In this document: piece after piece, positions 24,745 through 33,801 of the stretch
Position numbering within the stretch: position 1 is the stretch's first letter
Layout of the letters: every line of letters begins with the position of its first letter
Assembly (NCBI RefSeq): GCF_028606985.1
Contig: NZ_CP117416.1
Location: forward strand, 3,138,001 to 3,202,000
DNA from: Paenibacillus kyungheensis
GTDB lineage: Bacteria; Bacillota; Bacilli; Paenibacillales; Paenibacillaceae
Direction of reading: 5' to 3'
DNA length: 64,000 bases
Translations under genes and position numbers: made by a program
The notes under the pieces: model-generated
Database searches by the model: none
Seen by the model: only the letters and a program-made list of their open reading frames with translations
What the model was told of the DNA's origin: nothing

Positions 24745-24912
24745 CTATTTATCTCTATATTTTGGATATGATTTATGCGTTGATTGCACTTGAAGTCCAT
24801 CTTCTGTTAGCCTGTATAGATACTCATAATCTGGAATCTTGTGATAAATACGCTCTATGTACTGTTCTGCTGGGGAATCGTTACAGCTTATGGATATATC
24901 GGAATTGGTCAT
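24745..24912 (-). CDS. Small protein of 55 residues, unknown function
   Basis: A short frame with AGAAGGAG 7 bases before its ATG, directly upstream of the saccharopine-dehydrogenase-like gene (14-bp gap). The product is soluble, rich in Tyr and charged residues (AEQYIERIYHKIPDYEYLYR). I do not recognise the family. Ribosome site and operon position are the support. It could be a small partner of the dehydrogenase. Confidence 0.55.
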   Translation of the reverse strand: MTNSDISISCNDSPAEQYIERIYHKIPDYEYLYRLTEDGLQVQSTHKSYPKYRDK

Positions 24913-25062
24913 AGTCATGCTCCTTCTGGTATAATCGGTAACTATTATTAAGTATATAGAGTTATCGTAAGATCACTATCCCAGAAAGATGGGATTTGTA
25001 TCGTATACATGAGCAAAGATAGAACTGATAGGACAGAAATCTAACAAAGGTAGGCGATCATT

Positions 25063-26187
25063 ATGAATACACCGACTTACATGCAAAAGCTCGAAGAATT
25101 CGCGCAACGTTCTCATTCTTCTTATGCGTATATCCACTCTTTATTAGAAGAATTAAAACCAATGATTCCTTTTGCAGGTGCTTGTTGTACAAATATTGAT
25201 CCGTATCGCTTACTGTCTACTGGAGCAGTAGTCGAACACAATATCGAATCCATTCATCATCAATTGTTAGCTTATGAATACGGACATGAAGATATCAATC
25301 ACTATGATGAACTGGTTTATTCCGATCATCCTGTAGTGACATTGCATCATATTACAGAAGGTCAACCTGAACAGAGTTCGCGATATCGAGATATTTTGGA
25401 GCCTGCTGGCTTTGGAGATGAATTACGGGCAGCTTTATTATATAAAGGTAAATGCTGGGGATATTTGACCCTTTTTCGGAAAAAAGATCAATCTTTATTT
25501 AGCGAACAAGAATGTGGGGTATTAAGTGAAATTTCTCCTCTGATTGCCCGGCATTTGCGTCAATTCAGTCTAGCGATTCCTTTTGTCAATGAAATCAAAT
25601 TACGTTCGCCTGGCATTATGATGTTCTCCGAACAATTAGAATTGTTGTCATCCAATTCGGATACTTGCCACTGGTTGGACGTATTACGTCAACATGAAGG
25701 CATTACCGAATCTGTACTTCCACGTCCTATTCTTGCTGTAGCTAGTATGGCATTAGCTGATTATACTCATACAGCAAAATCATCACACCAGTGGGAGCAC
25801 CCTTCGACAGAAAACTCACCTATTCAAGTATGTGTACCTGTACGTCAACATGATTATGTACATATTACAGCGTATGGTCTGTATGGCAAGAACACCGGTG
25901 TCCAATTGATGATAGCGATCCAATCGGCTTCTCCACTTGATATTTTGCCATGGATGATGGAAGCTTATCATTTATCTGAACGTGAACAGCAGATTGTCGA
26001 TCAAGTGATCGAAGGATTATCAACACGCAAAATTGCTGATATTTTGCATATTTCACCGTATACTGTGCAAGATCATCTCAAATCTATTTTTAGCAAAACA
26101 AAAACGACCAGTCGTAGAGAACTGATCGCTCGTCTATTATCCCGAACAACATGTCTAGAAGATAATAATGTACCTTTATCATTGTAA
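25063..26187 (+). CDS. LuxR-family transcriptional regulator
   Basis: 374 residues. The N-terminal ~290 residues look like a GAF/sensor-type region without clear motifs. The C-terminal LuxR helix-turn-helix is plain: LSEREQQIVDQVIEGLSTRK, then IADILHISPYTVQDHLKSIFSKTKTTSRRELIARL. It is divergent from the saccharopine-dehydrogenase-like operon, about 150 bases apart, so it may control that operon. Ribosome site AAAGGTAGG. No receiver domain, so it probably responds to a small ligand. Confidence 0.88.
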   Translation: MNTPTYMQKLEEFAQRSHSSYAYIHSLLEELKPMIPFAGACCTNIDPYRLLSTGAVVEHNIESIHHQLLAYEYGHEDINHYDELVYSDHPVVTLHHITEGQPEQSSRYRDILEPAGFGDELRAALLYKGKCWGYLTLFRKKDQSLFSEQECGVLSEISPLIARHLRQFSLAIPFVNEIKLRSPGIMMFSEQLELLSSNSDTCHWLDVLRQHEGITESVLPRPILAVASMALADYTHTAKSSHQWEHPSTENSPIQVCVPVRQHDYVHITAYGLYGKNTGVQLMIAIQSASPLDILPWMMEAYHLSEREQQIVDQVIEGLSTRKIADILHISPYTVQDHLKSIFSKTKTTSRRELIARLLSRTTCLEDNNVPLSL

Positions 26188-26290
26188 AATCTCGACATAA
26201 TAAGTAGACATTACACATATACATGAGACATTCAAATCAAAGTGATTTTTCGATTAAATATCAACTTACCCAATCGATAGCACTCTTCGT

Positions 26291-26461
26291 TTATTTCCAG
26301 ATTGCAGTAATATGCTTGCTTTTACGTCTCATGTATCGTTTCAGCGCACTTTCGCTTTTGCGAGTCGCCAGTGTCTGCTTAACACCTTGCATTAACAATT
26401 TATAGCGCCAATCATCATCATGGCTAATTTTGTGTAATTCATCCAAAAATTCTTCACTCAT
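26291..26461 (-). CDS. Small basic protein of 56 residues, unknown function
   Basis: ATG preceded by GGAGTGAT at good spacing. The sequence goes from acidic at the N-terminus (MSEEFLDELHKISHDDDWRY) to strongly basic at the C-terminus (RKSESALKRYMRRKSKH). I do not recognise a family. It stands alone between a LuxR gene and a sugar-importer operon. A nucleic-acid-binding or regulatory role is possible but unsupported. Confidence 0.5.
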   Translation of the reverse strand: MSEEFLDELHKISHDDDWRYKLLMQGVKQTLATRKSESALKRYMRRKSKHITAIWK

Positions 26462-26528
26462 TGTAATCACTCCAGTTCCAGAATACGAACTCTATACTTA
26501 TATTATACCCAATGTATATGAATTCTTT

Positions 26529-26708
26529 ATGGAAACTAGCTTAAGATTAGCTGAAAAATGTATGAAGAATAATTACTTATTCTTGTGCTCACGTTTAAGT
26601 CTTATTTCGATTCGTACTACACATGGTAGAGCATTTGCTATTACAGGGCTGGTATTAGGATCAGTGCAGATCTTTTTTGTACTTCTACTTGTGTTTCTAG
26701 TCAATTAA
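26529..26708 (+). pseudogene. Possible DUF4190-like gene remnant
   Basis: A 59-codon frame whose end (ISIRTTHGRAFAITGLVLGS, then a hydrophobic stretch) resembles the second half of DUF4190 membrane proteins, which carry GRGLAIAGLVLG before the last membrane segment. The first membrane segment of that family is missing and no convincing ribosome site is seen. I read it as a decayed fragment; a real short protein is the alternative. Confidence 0.3.
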
Positions 26709-26719
26709 GTCGATAAAAC

Positions 26720-27601
26720 TCAACCTTTGATCGCGCCTTCAGCCATTCCAGCTAATACTTGTTTGTTGAACACAGCGAATAAAACTACTGTTGGAATGGT
26801 AGCGATCATAATCGCTGCGAACATCGGTGCATAATCGGTTGTATATTCCCCTGCAAAACGGGTCAGACCAACAGGAAGCGTGAGTTTGTCAGGATCAGAA
26901 ATAAAGACAAGTGCTAATAACAACTCGTTCCAAACCCCCACAAAACTCAAAATCGTAACTGTCATCAGCGCAGGCTTCGAGATCGGTATAACGATCCGCC
27001 AAAAAATACTATATACTGTACAGCCATCCATCACAGCAGCTTCCAACATTTCTTTCGGAATACCTGTAAAAAATCCGCACAATACCAGTACAGCCGCTGG
27101 CAATCCAAATGAAATATAAATCAGAATCAGACCGAACTGCGAATCCACTAATCCGACTTTGGTAAAATATACAAACAGTGGAATCAATGTCGCATGAATC
27201 GGAACCATCATTCCTAATAGAAAATAAACAAACGTCGCTTTTGATAATTTCCAACGTAATTTGGTTAAAGCATATGCCGACATCGCGCTAAATACCAGTA
27301 CAGCGACCAAAGTAGCTGAAGAAATCCAGACCGAGTTCAGCAGATATCTGCCTGTATTACCTGTTGTCCAGGCATTCCAATAATTACTCCACATCCAGTG
27401 TTGGGGCAATCCCCATGGATTAGTATAGATTTCAGGTGTTTCTTTGAGCGAATTAAGCAATAACCATAACAATGGATATACATAGAAAATCGCTACAAAA
27501 CACAGCACAGCATAAATCATGATTTTACCTAGCGGAAAAAAACGTCGTGTATCTACATTACTTTGCCGTTTGGTTGTCTCTACATAAGGCGAAGATTTCA
27601 T
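26720..27601 (-). CDS. Carbohydrate ABC transporter permease (MalG type)
   Basis: 293 residues, six membrane segments. The EAA loop is EMLEAAVMDGCTVYSIFWRI and the ending VLAGMAEGAIKG is typical of MalG-like proteins. Last gene of the second sugar-importer operon, 30 bases after its partner. The preceding GGGGGTGA gives a usable ribosome site. No ATPase is encoded in the window, so a shared MsmX-like ATPase is expected. Confidence 0.92.
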   Translation of the reverse strand: MKSSPYVETTKRQSNVDTRRFFPLGKIMIYAVLCFVAIFYVYPLLWLLLNSLKETPEIYTNPWGLPQHWMWSNYWNAWTTGNTGRYLLNSVWISSATLVAVLVFSAMSAYALTKLRWKLSKATFVYFLLGMMVPIHATLIPLFVYFTKVGLVDSQFGLILIYISFGLPAAVLVLCGFFTGIPKEMLEAAVMDGCTVYSIFWRIVIPISKPALMTVTILSFVGVWNELLLALVFISDPDKLTLPVGLTRFAGEYTTDYAPMFAAIMIATIPTVVLFAVFNKQVLAGMAEGAIKG

Positions 27602-27631
27602 CCTTCCTGTTCACCCCCATCGCTATCCGAT

Positions 27632-28519
27632 TTAATATTCAATACTTGATTTGCGGAAAATCATATTGATCAGCACTGTTGCCGCCAGACACATTAACAA
27701 CAAGATAACAGACAAGGCGTCTCCATACCCGTATTCAAATTGACGGAACGATCTACCGTACAGATAAGAAGCGAGTACCTGTGTCTGATTGGCAGGCCCT
27801 CCACCTGTCATGACAAATACGAGGTCAAAGAACTTGAGTGAACCAATTGTTATCAGAATCGTTGTTACTTTCATAATCGGTTGTACCAGTGGAATCGTCA
27901 TATGCCAGACAACTTTCCAACCTACCGCACCATCGATCCGAGCCGATTCAAAAATATGCGCAGGGATATTCTGAATAGCAGCAATATACAGAATCATCGT
28001 ATACCCGAGATATTGCCAGCCTACGACAAAAGATACCGCCCACATTGCTGTATCCGGTTGAGATAACCAATCGTTAGCCAGTGAGGACATCCCCAGCACT
28101 TCTAACAATTTATTAAGCATGCCAATTTCAGGATTATAGATAAAGCTCCACATCATCCCTACAGCCACACTAGAGATAACCGCTGGAAAAAAGAAAATAT
28201 TTTTAAACCATTCTTTGCCTTTGATCGAACCTGTAATCAAAATAGCAAGCAAAAATCCGAGTCCTTGCTGAATAACCAGACTGACAAACAATAAAATCAT
28301 CATATTTTTGATACTGGTAAAAAAGACCGAATCTCTGGTAAACATACGTGTGTAATTATCCAGACCGATAAATTTCATCGGACTAATAACATCCCATTTG
28401 AAAAAGCTAAAATAAATCGAAGCCACAATCGGAATAAATACGATCGCTGTATACAGTAGCAATGCAGGCAACAAAAATACAATAATCGCTGACTTATTTC
28501 GTAACATTCGTTCCATCAT
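27632..28519 (-). CDS. Sugar ABC transporter permease (MalF type)
   Basis: 295 residues, six membrane segments, EAA loop HIFESARIDGAVGWKVVWHM and the MalF-like block GGGPANQTQVLASYLY. It pairs with the MalG-type protein downstream. It is 166 bases after the binding-protein gene, and that gap holds a large hairpin, which may set lower permease than binding-protein levels. Confidence 0.92.
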   Translation of the reverse strand: MMERMLRNKSAIIVFLLPALLLYTAIVFIPIVASIYFSFFKWDVISPMKFIGLDNYTRMFTRDSVFFTSIKNMMILLFVSLVIQQGLGFLLAILITGSIKGKEWFKNIFFFPAVISSVAVGMMWSFIYNPEIGMLNKLLEVLGMSSLANDWLSQPDTAMWAVSFVVGWQYLGYTMILYIAAIQNIPAHIFESARIDGAVGWKVVWHMTIPLVQPIMKVTTILITIGSLKFFDLVFVMTGGGPANQTQVLASYLYGRSFRQFEYGYGDALSVILLLMCLAATVLINMIFRKSSIEY

Positions 28520-28586
28520 CTTCCGCCTTTCCAGAACTACAATGGTGTCTAATATTTACTTTGCAGATTATCTAGCTGAGGAATAA

Positions 28587-28654
28587 GCAGTAAGAAATCA
28601 CTATCACTAAGGCTCCTTATCATTCAGATGCCAGAGAATTATGATTTCTTACTG
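28587..28654 (-). other. Large intercistronic hairpin between binding protein and permease
   Basis: CAGTAAGAAATCA and TGATTTCTTACTG form a perfect 13-bp stem with a 42-nt loop. No U tract follows on the coding strand. Such stems after binding-protein genes commonly protect the upstream mRNA and lower downstream expression; that role is inferred here. Confidence 0.6.
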
Positions 28655-28685
28655 TATTTTTTTGTAATGAATACTTTGCTGTTTT

Positions 28686-30020
28686 TTATTCTTTGTTATC
28701 TTGCGTGAATTGCTCTAGACTTTGAAAAGCTTCTTCTGGTGCTTGTCCTGCTAATATCGCTTGAATCGTTGTATTGTATTCATCGCCGATCTTCGCACCC
28801 AGACCTACATCGTAGAAAATAAACATGCCTTTCATATCAGACATTTCTTTTTGCAAATCTTGTGCAACAGCAGGCACTTTGTCTTTATCCAGCTTCACAT
28901 TGACTGCTGGAATATCTCCATTTTCTTCTGCCAATTTGGTCTGGACTTCATTACTTGTCCAAGCTTTGATATATTCAAGAGCCGCATCTTTATTTTTGGT
29001 ATTCGCGCGAATGACTAGATTGTAACTAGGTTGCCCTAACCATGTGTTTAGATCACCTTTACCGCCTTCAAATGTAGGGAATTTGGCGATTCCTATTTTG
29101 CCTTGAACTTTGGAATCTGCTGCTTCTACTGAACCTACTGCCCAGCTTCCCATCACGAACATAGCTGCTTCACCATTTTTGAACATATTCGTAATTGCAG
29201 TATTATCCAATCCTAAGAATCCGGAAGGAAAAGCACCCATATCTCGTAATTCATTCATTACATTTCCTGTCTGAATATACGAAGGGTCCATCCATGTGCC
29301 TGTTCCTTCCATCAATTTGTTAAATGGCTCGTCTCCACCGATTCGATTCGCTACCATTTCGCTAAATAGAGCGCTTGTCCATGATTCTTTGGCTCCAAAT
29401 GCAAATGGTGTAACGCCATTATCTTTAAGTACTTTAATAACATTTTTGAGTTCTTCGTAAGTAGTTGGTGGAGTCAGATTATATTTTGCAAAAATTTCTT
29501 TGTTATAAAAAAGAGGCACTGTCGCAAATGCTGTCGGGATCGCATACACTTTATTATCAAATGTCAGTAGATTGAATGCCCCTGAAGTAAAGCTTTTTTT
29601 CCATTCAGGATCAGCATTCAAAATTTCAGTCAAATCCATAATTCTGCCCGAATCTGCATACGTTTTTAACTTACCAGCAGCATGACTTACAAATACATCC
29701 GGGCCTGCATTCGCCGCAAGCTCTGCATTAAGCTTCGGATAATACCGATCAGTTCCCGGGATATGCTGTACTTTCATCGTGGTTGTCGCATCTTTACGTT
29801 CATTGTATTGTTTGGCTAGTTGTTCCGACATCTTATACACATAACTGTCTGCATTTTGCCAGTCATAGATAACCGTTTCACTTGTTCCTCCTGTAGAACC
29901 TGATCCTGTAGACGATTCTGAACTATTCCCGCATCCTGCAAGTATACTGCTTAATAAAAGAACACCTGTGAGTACACCGATACTTTTTTTCCAATACCCC
30001 TTTGTCATGACTCTTTTCAT
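28686..30020 (-). CDS. Sugar ABC transporter substrate-binding lipoprotein (family 1)
   Basis: 444 residues. Signal peptide with lipobox LAGC, lipidated Cys30. Family 1 solute-binding fold with the usual cues: DVFVSHAAGKLKTY near 108, AIPTAFATVPLFYNKEIFAK, and GEAAMFVMGSWAVGSV in the hinge region. Length and style match binding proteins for mono- and oligosaccharides. It sits between a YesM/YesN pair and the MalFG-type permeases, forming one sensing and import operon. Cargo unknown. Confidence 0.92.
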   Translation of the reverse strand: MKRVMTKGYWKKSIGVLTGVLLLSSILAGCGNSSESSTGSGSTGGTSETVIYDWQNADSYVYKMSEQLAKQYNERKDATTTMKVQHIPGTDRYYPKLNAELAANAGPDVFVSHAAGKLKTYADSGRIMDLTEILNADPEWKKSFTSGAFNLLTFDNKVYAIPTAFATVPLFYNKEIFAKYNLTPPTTYEELKNVIKVLKDNGVTPFAFGAKESWTSALFSEMVANRIGGDEPFNKLMEGTGTWMDPSYIQTGNVMNELRDMGAFPSGFLGLDNTAITNMFKNGEAAMFVMGSWAVGSVEAADSKVQGKIGIAKFPTFEGGKGDLNTWLGQPSYNLVIRANTKNKDAALEYIKAWTSNEVQTKLAEENGDIPAVNVKLDKDKVPAVAQDLQKEMSDMKGMFIFYDVGLGAKIGDEYNTTIQAILAGQAPEEAFQSLEQFTQDNKE

Positions 30021-30098
30021 CCTCTCATGCTTTCGGTATAGAATACGCTTTCATCATATAAGGTGATCGGCATATCGACCATGTGGTATTTCTGACAT

Positions 30099-31895
30099 TT
30101 AGCTTGAAAATTCCGACCTTTTTTCCATTAAAAGTCTATTAGGAATACGCAAAATGATCGTTGTTCCTTGCTCTTCTATACTGTTAATCTTCAGACCATA
30201 TTCTTCTCCATAATGCAGTTGTATTCGTTGATGCACATTCAGTAGCCCTATACCTGATAATGTAGAATCCGAAGGATTTTCCAGATAATGACGTAACGTT
30301 TCCAGTTGAGCGGCGCTCATTCCCAATCCATCATCAGCTATCGCTAACACCAGCGTATCTTCACTTTCATACGCATGAATACAAATATGTCCATTATCCA
30401 TCTGCATCTCTAATCCATGTACAATCGCATTTTCAATAATCGGTTGCAAAATAAACCGCGGTACAATAACCGACAGTACCGCTGGATCAATATCATATTG
30501 CATATCAAATTTATCGACGTATCTTACTTTTTGAATATAAATGTATTTTTTGACGCTTTCTAATTCTTCACTCAGTGTAATAAAATCTTTGCCTTTGATT
30601 CCTTCTCGCATTAGATCGCCTAACGCTTTGGACAGTTTACCTACTTCCGGTACCCCTTCGATTCGTGCCATCCAATTCATCGTTTCAAGCGTATTGAATA
30701 GAAAGTGCGGATTGATCTGGAACATTAGAAATTTGAGTTGAGATTGCTGACGTAGACGTTCTTCTTCATACACTTGATTGATCAAATAATGAATACGGGC
30801 GATCATACGATTAAAGTTCAGACTAAGAATACCTATCTCATCTCGTGACGGATAATTAAAGCTAATCGACCAATTTTCACGTTCGGTATTTTTCATAATC
30901 GAAGATAATTGACGAATCGGTCTGGAAATACTCACTGACAAATAATAGCCCAAAATAAGAGTGATCAAAGCAACAACGACAAACAAAATAATCATCCATT
31001 GTTGCAACATAATCGATTGTTCCGAATAGCGAGCCGTCGGAATAATACTTACAATTTTCCAGTCTGTATTCTGAATACGTTGATACGATACTATCTGCTG
31101 TTTATCATCAATATCGTCTGCAAAATCACCTGTATCGCCACTGGTAATAATCTTTTGTAAATACGATTCTGATGGGGTATGGTGAATCAGTTCTTTGTGC
31201 CTGCTTGAGATAATCTGTCCATGACTATCAATAATAAATAGCTCACCCTGTTCATTGAGCTTAATCTGACTGTACACTTTATAGAGAGCTTCCTCATGAT
31301 AAGTCAACAAAAAATAGCCTATCTTTTGCAGGCTATCGACATCATAAATAGTACTTACAGCGGCTACTACCGATTGTTGCCCCGAAGGATTGAACCATGA
31401 CAAATCACCGCGATTACGTTGAAGCACTTGCCAGTTCTGATCACGCAAGTCTAACTTTTTGGCATACATACTGGTCTGAAAAGAAGTGCCATTGAGCGCA
31501 TACAGACTAACCCCTTCTACGTCTTCTCGATCGCTGATTAATCCATACAAAATATTGCGTATCTGCTTATCCGCAGAGACGTATTGCAGATCTGTCCATT
31601 GTTGTCGATTGACTGCTTTGAGCGATTTGCGAATTTCTTGATTGGTAAAAATCGAATAATACAATCGCTCAATATCATGCATATGCAGTTCTATATTTTT
31701 ACTGACTTCACTTAGCATATCCATCGTATAAATATTGGTCTGTTCTTGAATAAGCGAGCTAGATTTCTGGTACGTCCAGACGCTTATCACTGCTAACGGA
31801 ATCAGATTCAGTACGATAAAAGCGATAAATAATTTATTGCGAATATTAAGATCACGAGCCGCTTGAATCAGTCGATACAACATCACTTCAAGCAT
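30099..31895 (-). CDS. YesM-type sensor histidine kinase (second copy)
   Basis: 598 residues from the ATG that has AAAGGAG 9 bases upstream; the frame opens 10 codons earlier inside the regulator gene. TM1 near 20-42, extracellular dCache-like domain, TM2 near 300-320, HAMP, phospho-acceptor His397 in QINPHFLFNTLETMNW, and intact N-box (PIIENAIVHG) and G-box (ADDGLGMS, GIGLLNVHQRI). It overlaps the regulator stop by 8 bases. It probably senses the sugar bound or delivered by the adjacent lipoprotein. Confidence 0.9.
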   Translation of the reverse strand: MLEVMLYRLIQAARDLNIRNKLFIAFIVLNLIPLAVISVWTYQKSSSLIQEQTNIYTMDMLSEVSKNIELHMHDIERLYYSIFTNQEIRKSLKAVNRQQWTDLQYVSADKQIRNILYGLISDREDVEGVSLYALNGTSFQTSMYAKKLDLRDQNWQVLQRNRGDLSWFNPSGQQSVVAAVSTIYDVDSLQKIGYFLLTYHEEALYKVYSQIKLNEQGELFIIDSHGQIISSRHKELIHHTPSESYLQKIITSGDTGDFADDIDDKQQIVSYQRIQNTDWKIVSIIPTARYSEQSIMLQQWMIILFVVVALITLILGYYLSVSISRPIRQLSSIMKNTERENWSISFNYPSRDEIGILSLNFNRMIARIHYLINQVYEEERLRQQSQLKFLMFQINPHFLFNTLETMNWMARIEGVPEVGKLSKALGDLMREGIKGKDFITLSEELESVKKYIYIQKVRYVDKFDMQYDIDPAVLSVIVPRFILQPIIENAIVHGLEMQMDNGHICIHAYESEDTLVLAIADDGLGMSAAQLETLRHYLENPSDSTLSGIGLLNVHQRIQLHYGEEYGLKINSIEEQGTTIILRIPNRLLMEKRSEFSS

Positions 31896-32694
31896 GAGGA
31901 TAATCTCCTTTTTTGCGAAATTCATTCGGTGTTAATCCATATCTTTTTTTGAATACTTGTCCAAAATAGCGAGCATCACGAATCCCGACTTGCTCGGCAA
32001 TTTTGTAAATTTCCAGATGAGAATTACCAAGCAATTGAACGGCTTTTTGCATCCGAATCCTTGTAAGCGTATTCAAGAAATTATCGCCTGTTTCTTTTTT
32101 AAATAACCGACTTAAATAGTCTGCATTAAAATGATTTTTGTCTGCCATCTGTTCGATAGTAATATCTTTCATATATTGCTTTTCCATTGTTTGTAGCATC
32201 TGCTGAATCACAGGATGTAGCGAAGGCTGATCAGGATGAGCGGTATGCTTGCCTTGTAAAGTCAGTGCATATTCTTCCAACTGGTCACGTAACTCTTCTT
32301 CTGTACTCTGCCGCTGGCGTTCTTCTATAATCATTGCTTTGGCTTTGAGACAAGCAGCGATAATCTCATCTGGATCAGTCGGCTTCAATACAAATCCTAA
32401 TGCTCCCAACTGAATCGCTTTGAGCGCATAATCCAATTGATGATAAGCGGTAATAAAGATCACTTTAGGTGCACATTGTTGCTGATTCAGACTGTCCATA
32501 AGTGCTAACCCATCCATGCCTGGCATACGAATATCGGTAAGCAATAGATCAGGTTTTTGTGTAAGACTTAATTGTCTGGCTTCGATTCCGTTTGCAGCTA
32601 TGCCAATCAATTGAAATCCATGATCATGCCAATCTAACATTTCAAGCCCTCTACGAGTCATCGCTTCATCATCTGCTATCATCAATGTAATCAT
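31888..32694 (-). CDS. YesN-type response regulator, short form
   Basis: 268 residues from the ATG with AGGAGGAG close upstream. Receiver domain with Asp54 (LLLTDIRMPGMDG) followed almost directly by an AraC double helix-turn-helix (DITIEQMADKNHFNADYLSR, then VGIRDARYFGQVFKKRYGL). It lacks the long middle region of the first YesN in the window. It overlaps the unknown 327-residue gene by ATGA. Expected to control this importer operon. Confidence 0.92.
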   Translation of the reverse strand: MITLMIADDEAMTRRGLEMLDWHDHGFQLIGIAANGIEARQLSLTQKPDLLLTDIRMPGMDGLALMDSLNQQQCAPKVIFITAYHQLDYALKAIQLGALGFVLKPTDPDEIIAACLKAKAMIIEERQRQSTEEELRDQLEEYALTLQGKHTAHPDQPSLHPVIQQMLQTMEKQYMKDITIEQMADKNHFNADYLSRLFKKETGDNFLNTLTRIRMQKAVQLLGNSHLEIYKIAEQVGIRDARYFGQVFKKRYGLTPNEFRKKGDYPHA

Positions 32695-33674
32695 CTGTTC
32701 TCCTCCTGTATTCCATGAATTAAGCAATGAAAAGGTATATTTGTCGCCTGACTCCATTGTGGTGCACGCTGCATATGATCGTTATAACTCCAGACAAATT
32801 TGAAATGATGTCCATAATCCCAATCGGCTTTGGCTAGATTTTGTTGCCAGAATTCAATATCTGTATAGCGAAAAAGTACAGGAATAGCCTGTTGAAGTGG
32901 CAAGCGATCTACTGGTGAATACAGACTATGTGTATCTGTTGTGTGTCCATCCCAATGACGACTAGCTCGCAACACTTTGCACATTTGTAATAAAGGATAT
33001 AATCCACGTCTAAATAATGAAGATTGTCCTAGATCATGCAATATATTCAGCGCATGAGAAAAGGTTAACGTATGACCGATCAGATCGTGATGAGCTTCGG
33101 CGATATAGATAGGGTCGGTCTCTGCTAATTCTTGCAAAATAAACGCTGACAACTGCGCAGGAGATTCGATACTTGGAAATGAATCGGTAGCAGTAATCTC
33201 TAATCTTTTCACTTCAGATGCTTTGTATCCAATCCATGAACGTCCAGCAATGGTACGATCAAAAGCTTGAATTAATTGCTGAATATGTGTGATATGTTCT
33301 AGACTTCCCCATGCTTCTAGTTCTCGAATAGCAAGTAATGAGACAGCAGTATAGATCACATTATGCCCGACCCAATGCAGTTGATCGATATTGGCATCTA
33401 ATGCAGGTAGAATAATAGATAACGCTTCAGCATAAGTCACAGGCACAGACTCTACCAATAAAGCCGCGTTAGATTCCTGTGTATGTTCTCTAACCATCTG
33501 TTCTGCTTGATTGATTATCGCTTGCGCGACTTCAGTAGTGATCGAAGACGATTTCGCTAGAAACGATGCTGCTATACTGGCTGTTCCATAATGAGCATCC
33601 CAGATATCTCCTGTCTGCTTCTGACAATCAGCAATAATAGCTAGTCCTTGTTGCAAAAGTGATCGGGGTGACAT
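32691..33674 (-). CDS. Conserved-looking protein of unknown function leading a YesNM-importer operon
   Basis: 327 residues, predicted soluble and mostly helical, with no signal peptide or membrane segment. Histidine clusters stand out: HWVGHN near 105 and EAHHDLIGHTLTFSH near 193-207, which could bind metal. I do not recognise the family. It is translationally coupled (ATGA overlap) to a YesN gene, followed by YesM, binding protein and permeases, so a role in using or sensing the imported sugar is inferred. Possibly an oxidoreductase or isomerase; unproven. Confidence 0.75.
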   Translation of the reverse strand: MSPRSLLQQGLAIIADCQKQTGDIWDAHYGTASIAASFLAKSSSITTEVAQAIINQAEQMVREHTQESNAALLVESVPVTYAEALSIILPALDANIDQLHWVGHNVIYTAVSLLAIRELEAWGSLEHITHIQQLIQAFDRTIAGRSWIGYKASEVKRLEITATDSFPSIESPAQLSAFILQELAETDPIYIAEAHHDLIGHTLTFSHALNILHDLGQSSLFRRGLYPLLQMCKVLRASRHWDGHTTDTHSLYSPVDRLPLQQAIPVLFRYTDIEFWQQNLAKADWDYGHHFKFVWSYNDHMQRAPQWSQATNIPFHCLIHGIQEENR

Positions 33675-33801
33675 ATATATCCCTGCTTTCTAATCTGATA
33701 TAAGGTTGACGAATCATTTTTTTTCGTTAATGATAAAAGAAGTGAGTTATTACGGTAGCTGACGATGATTGATGAATCTACATAACAGAGGAGCGTTTAT
33801 A

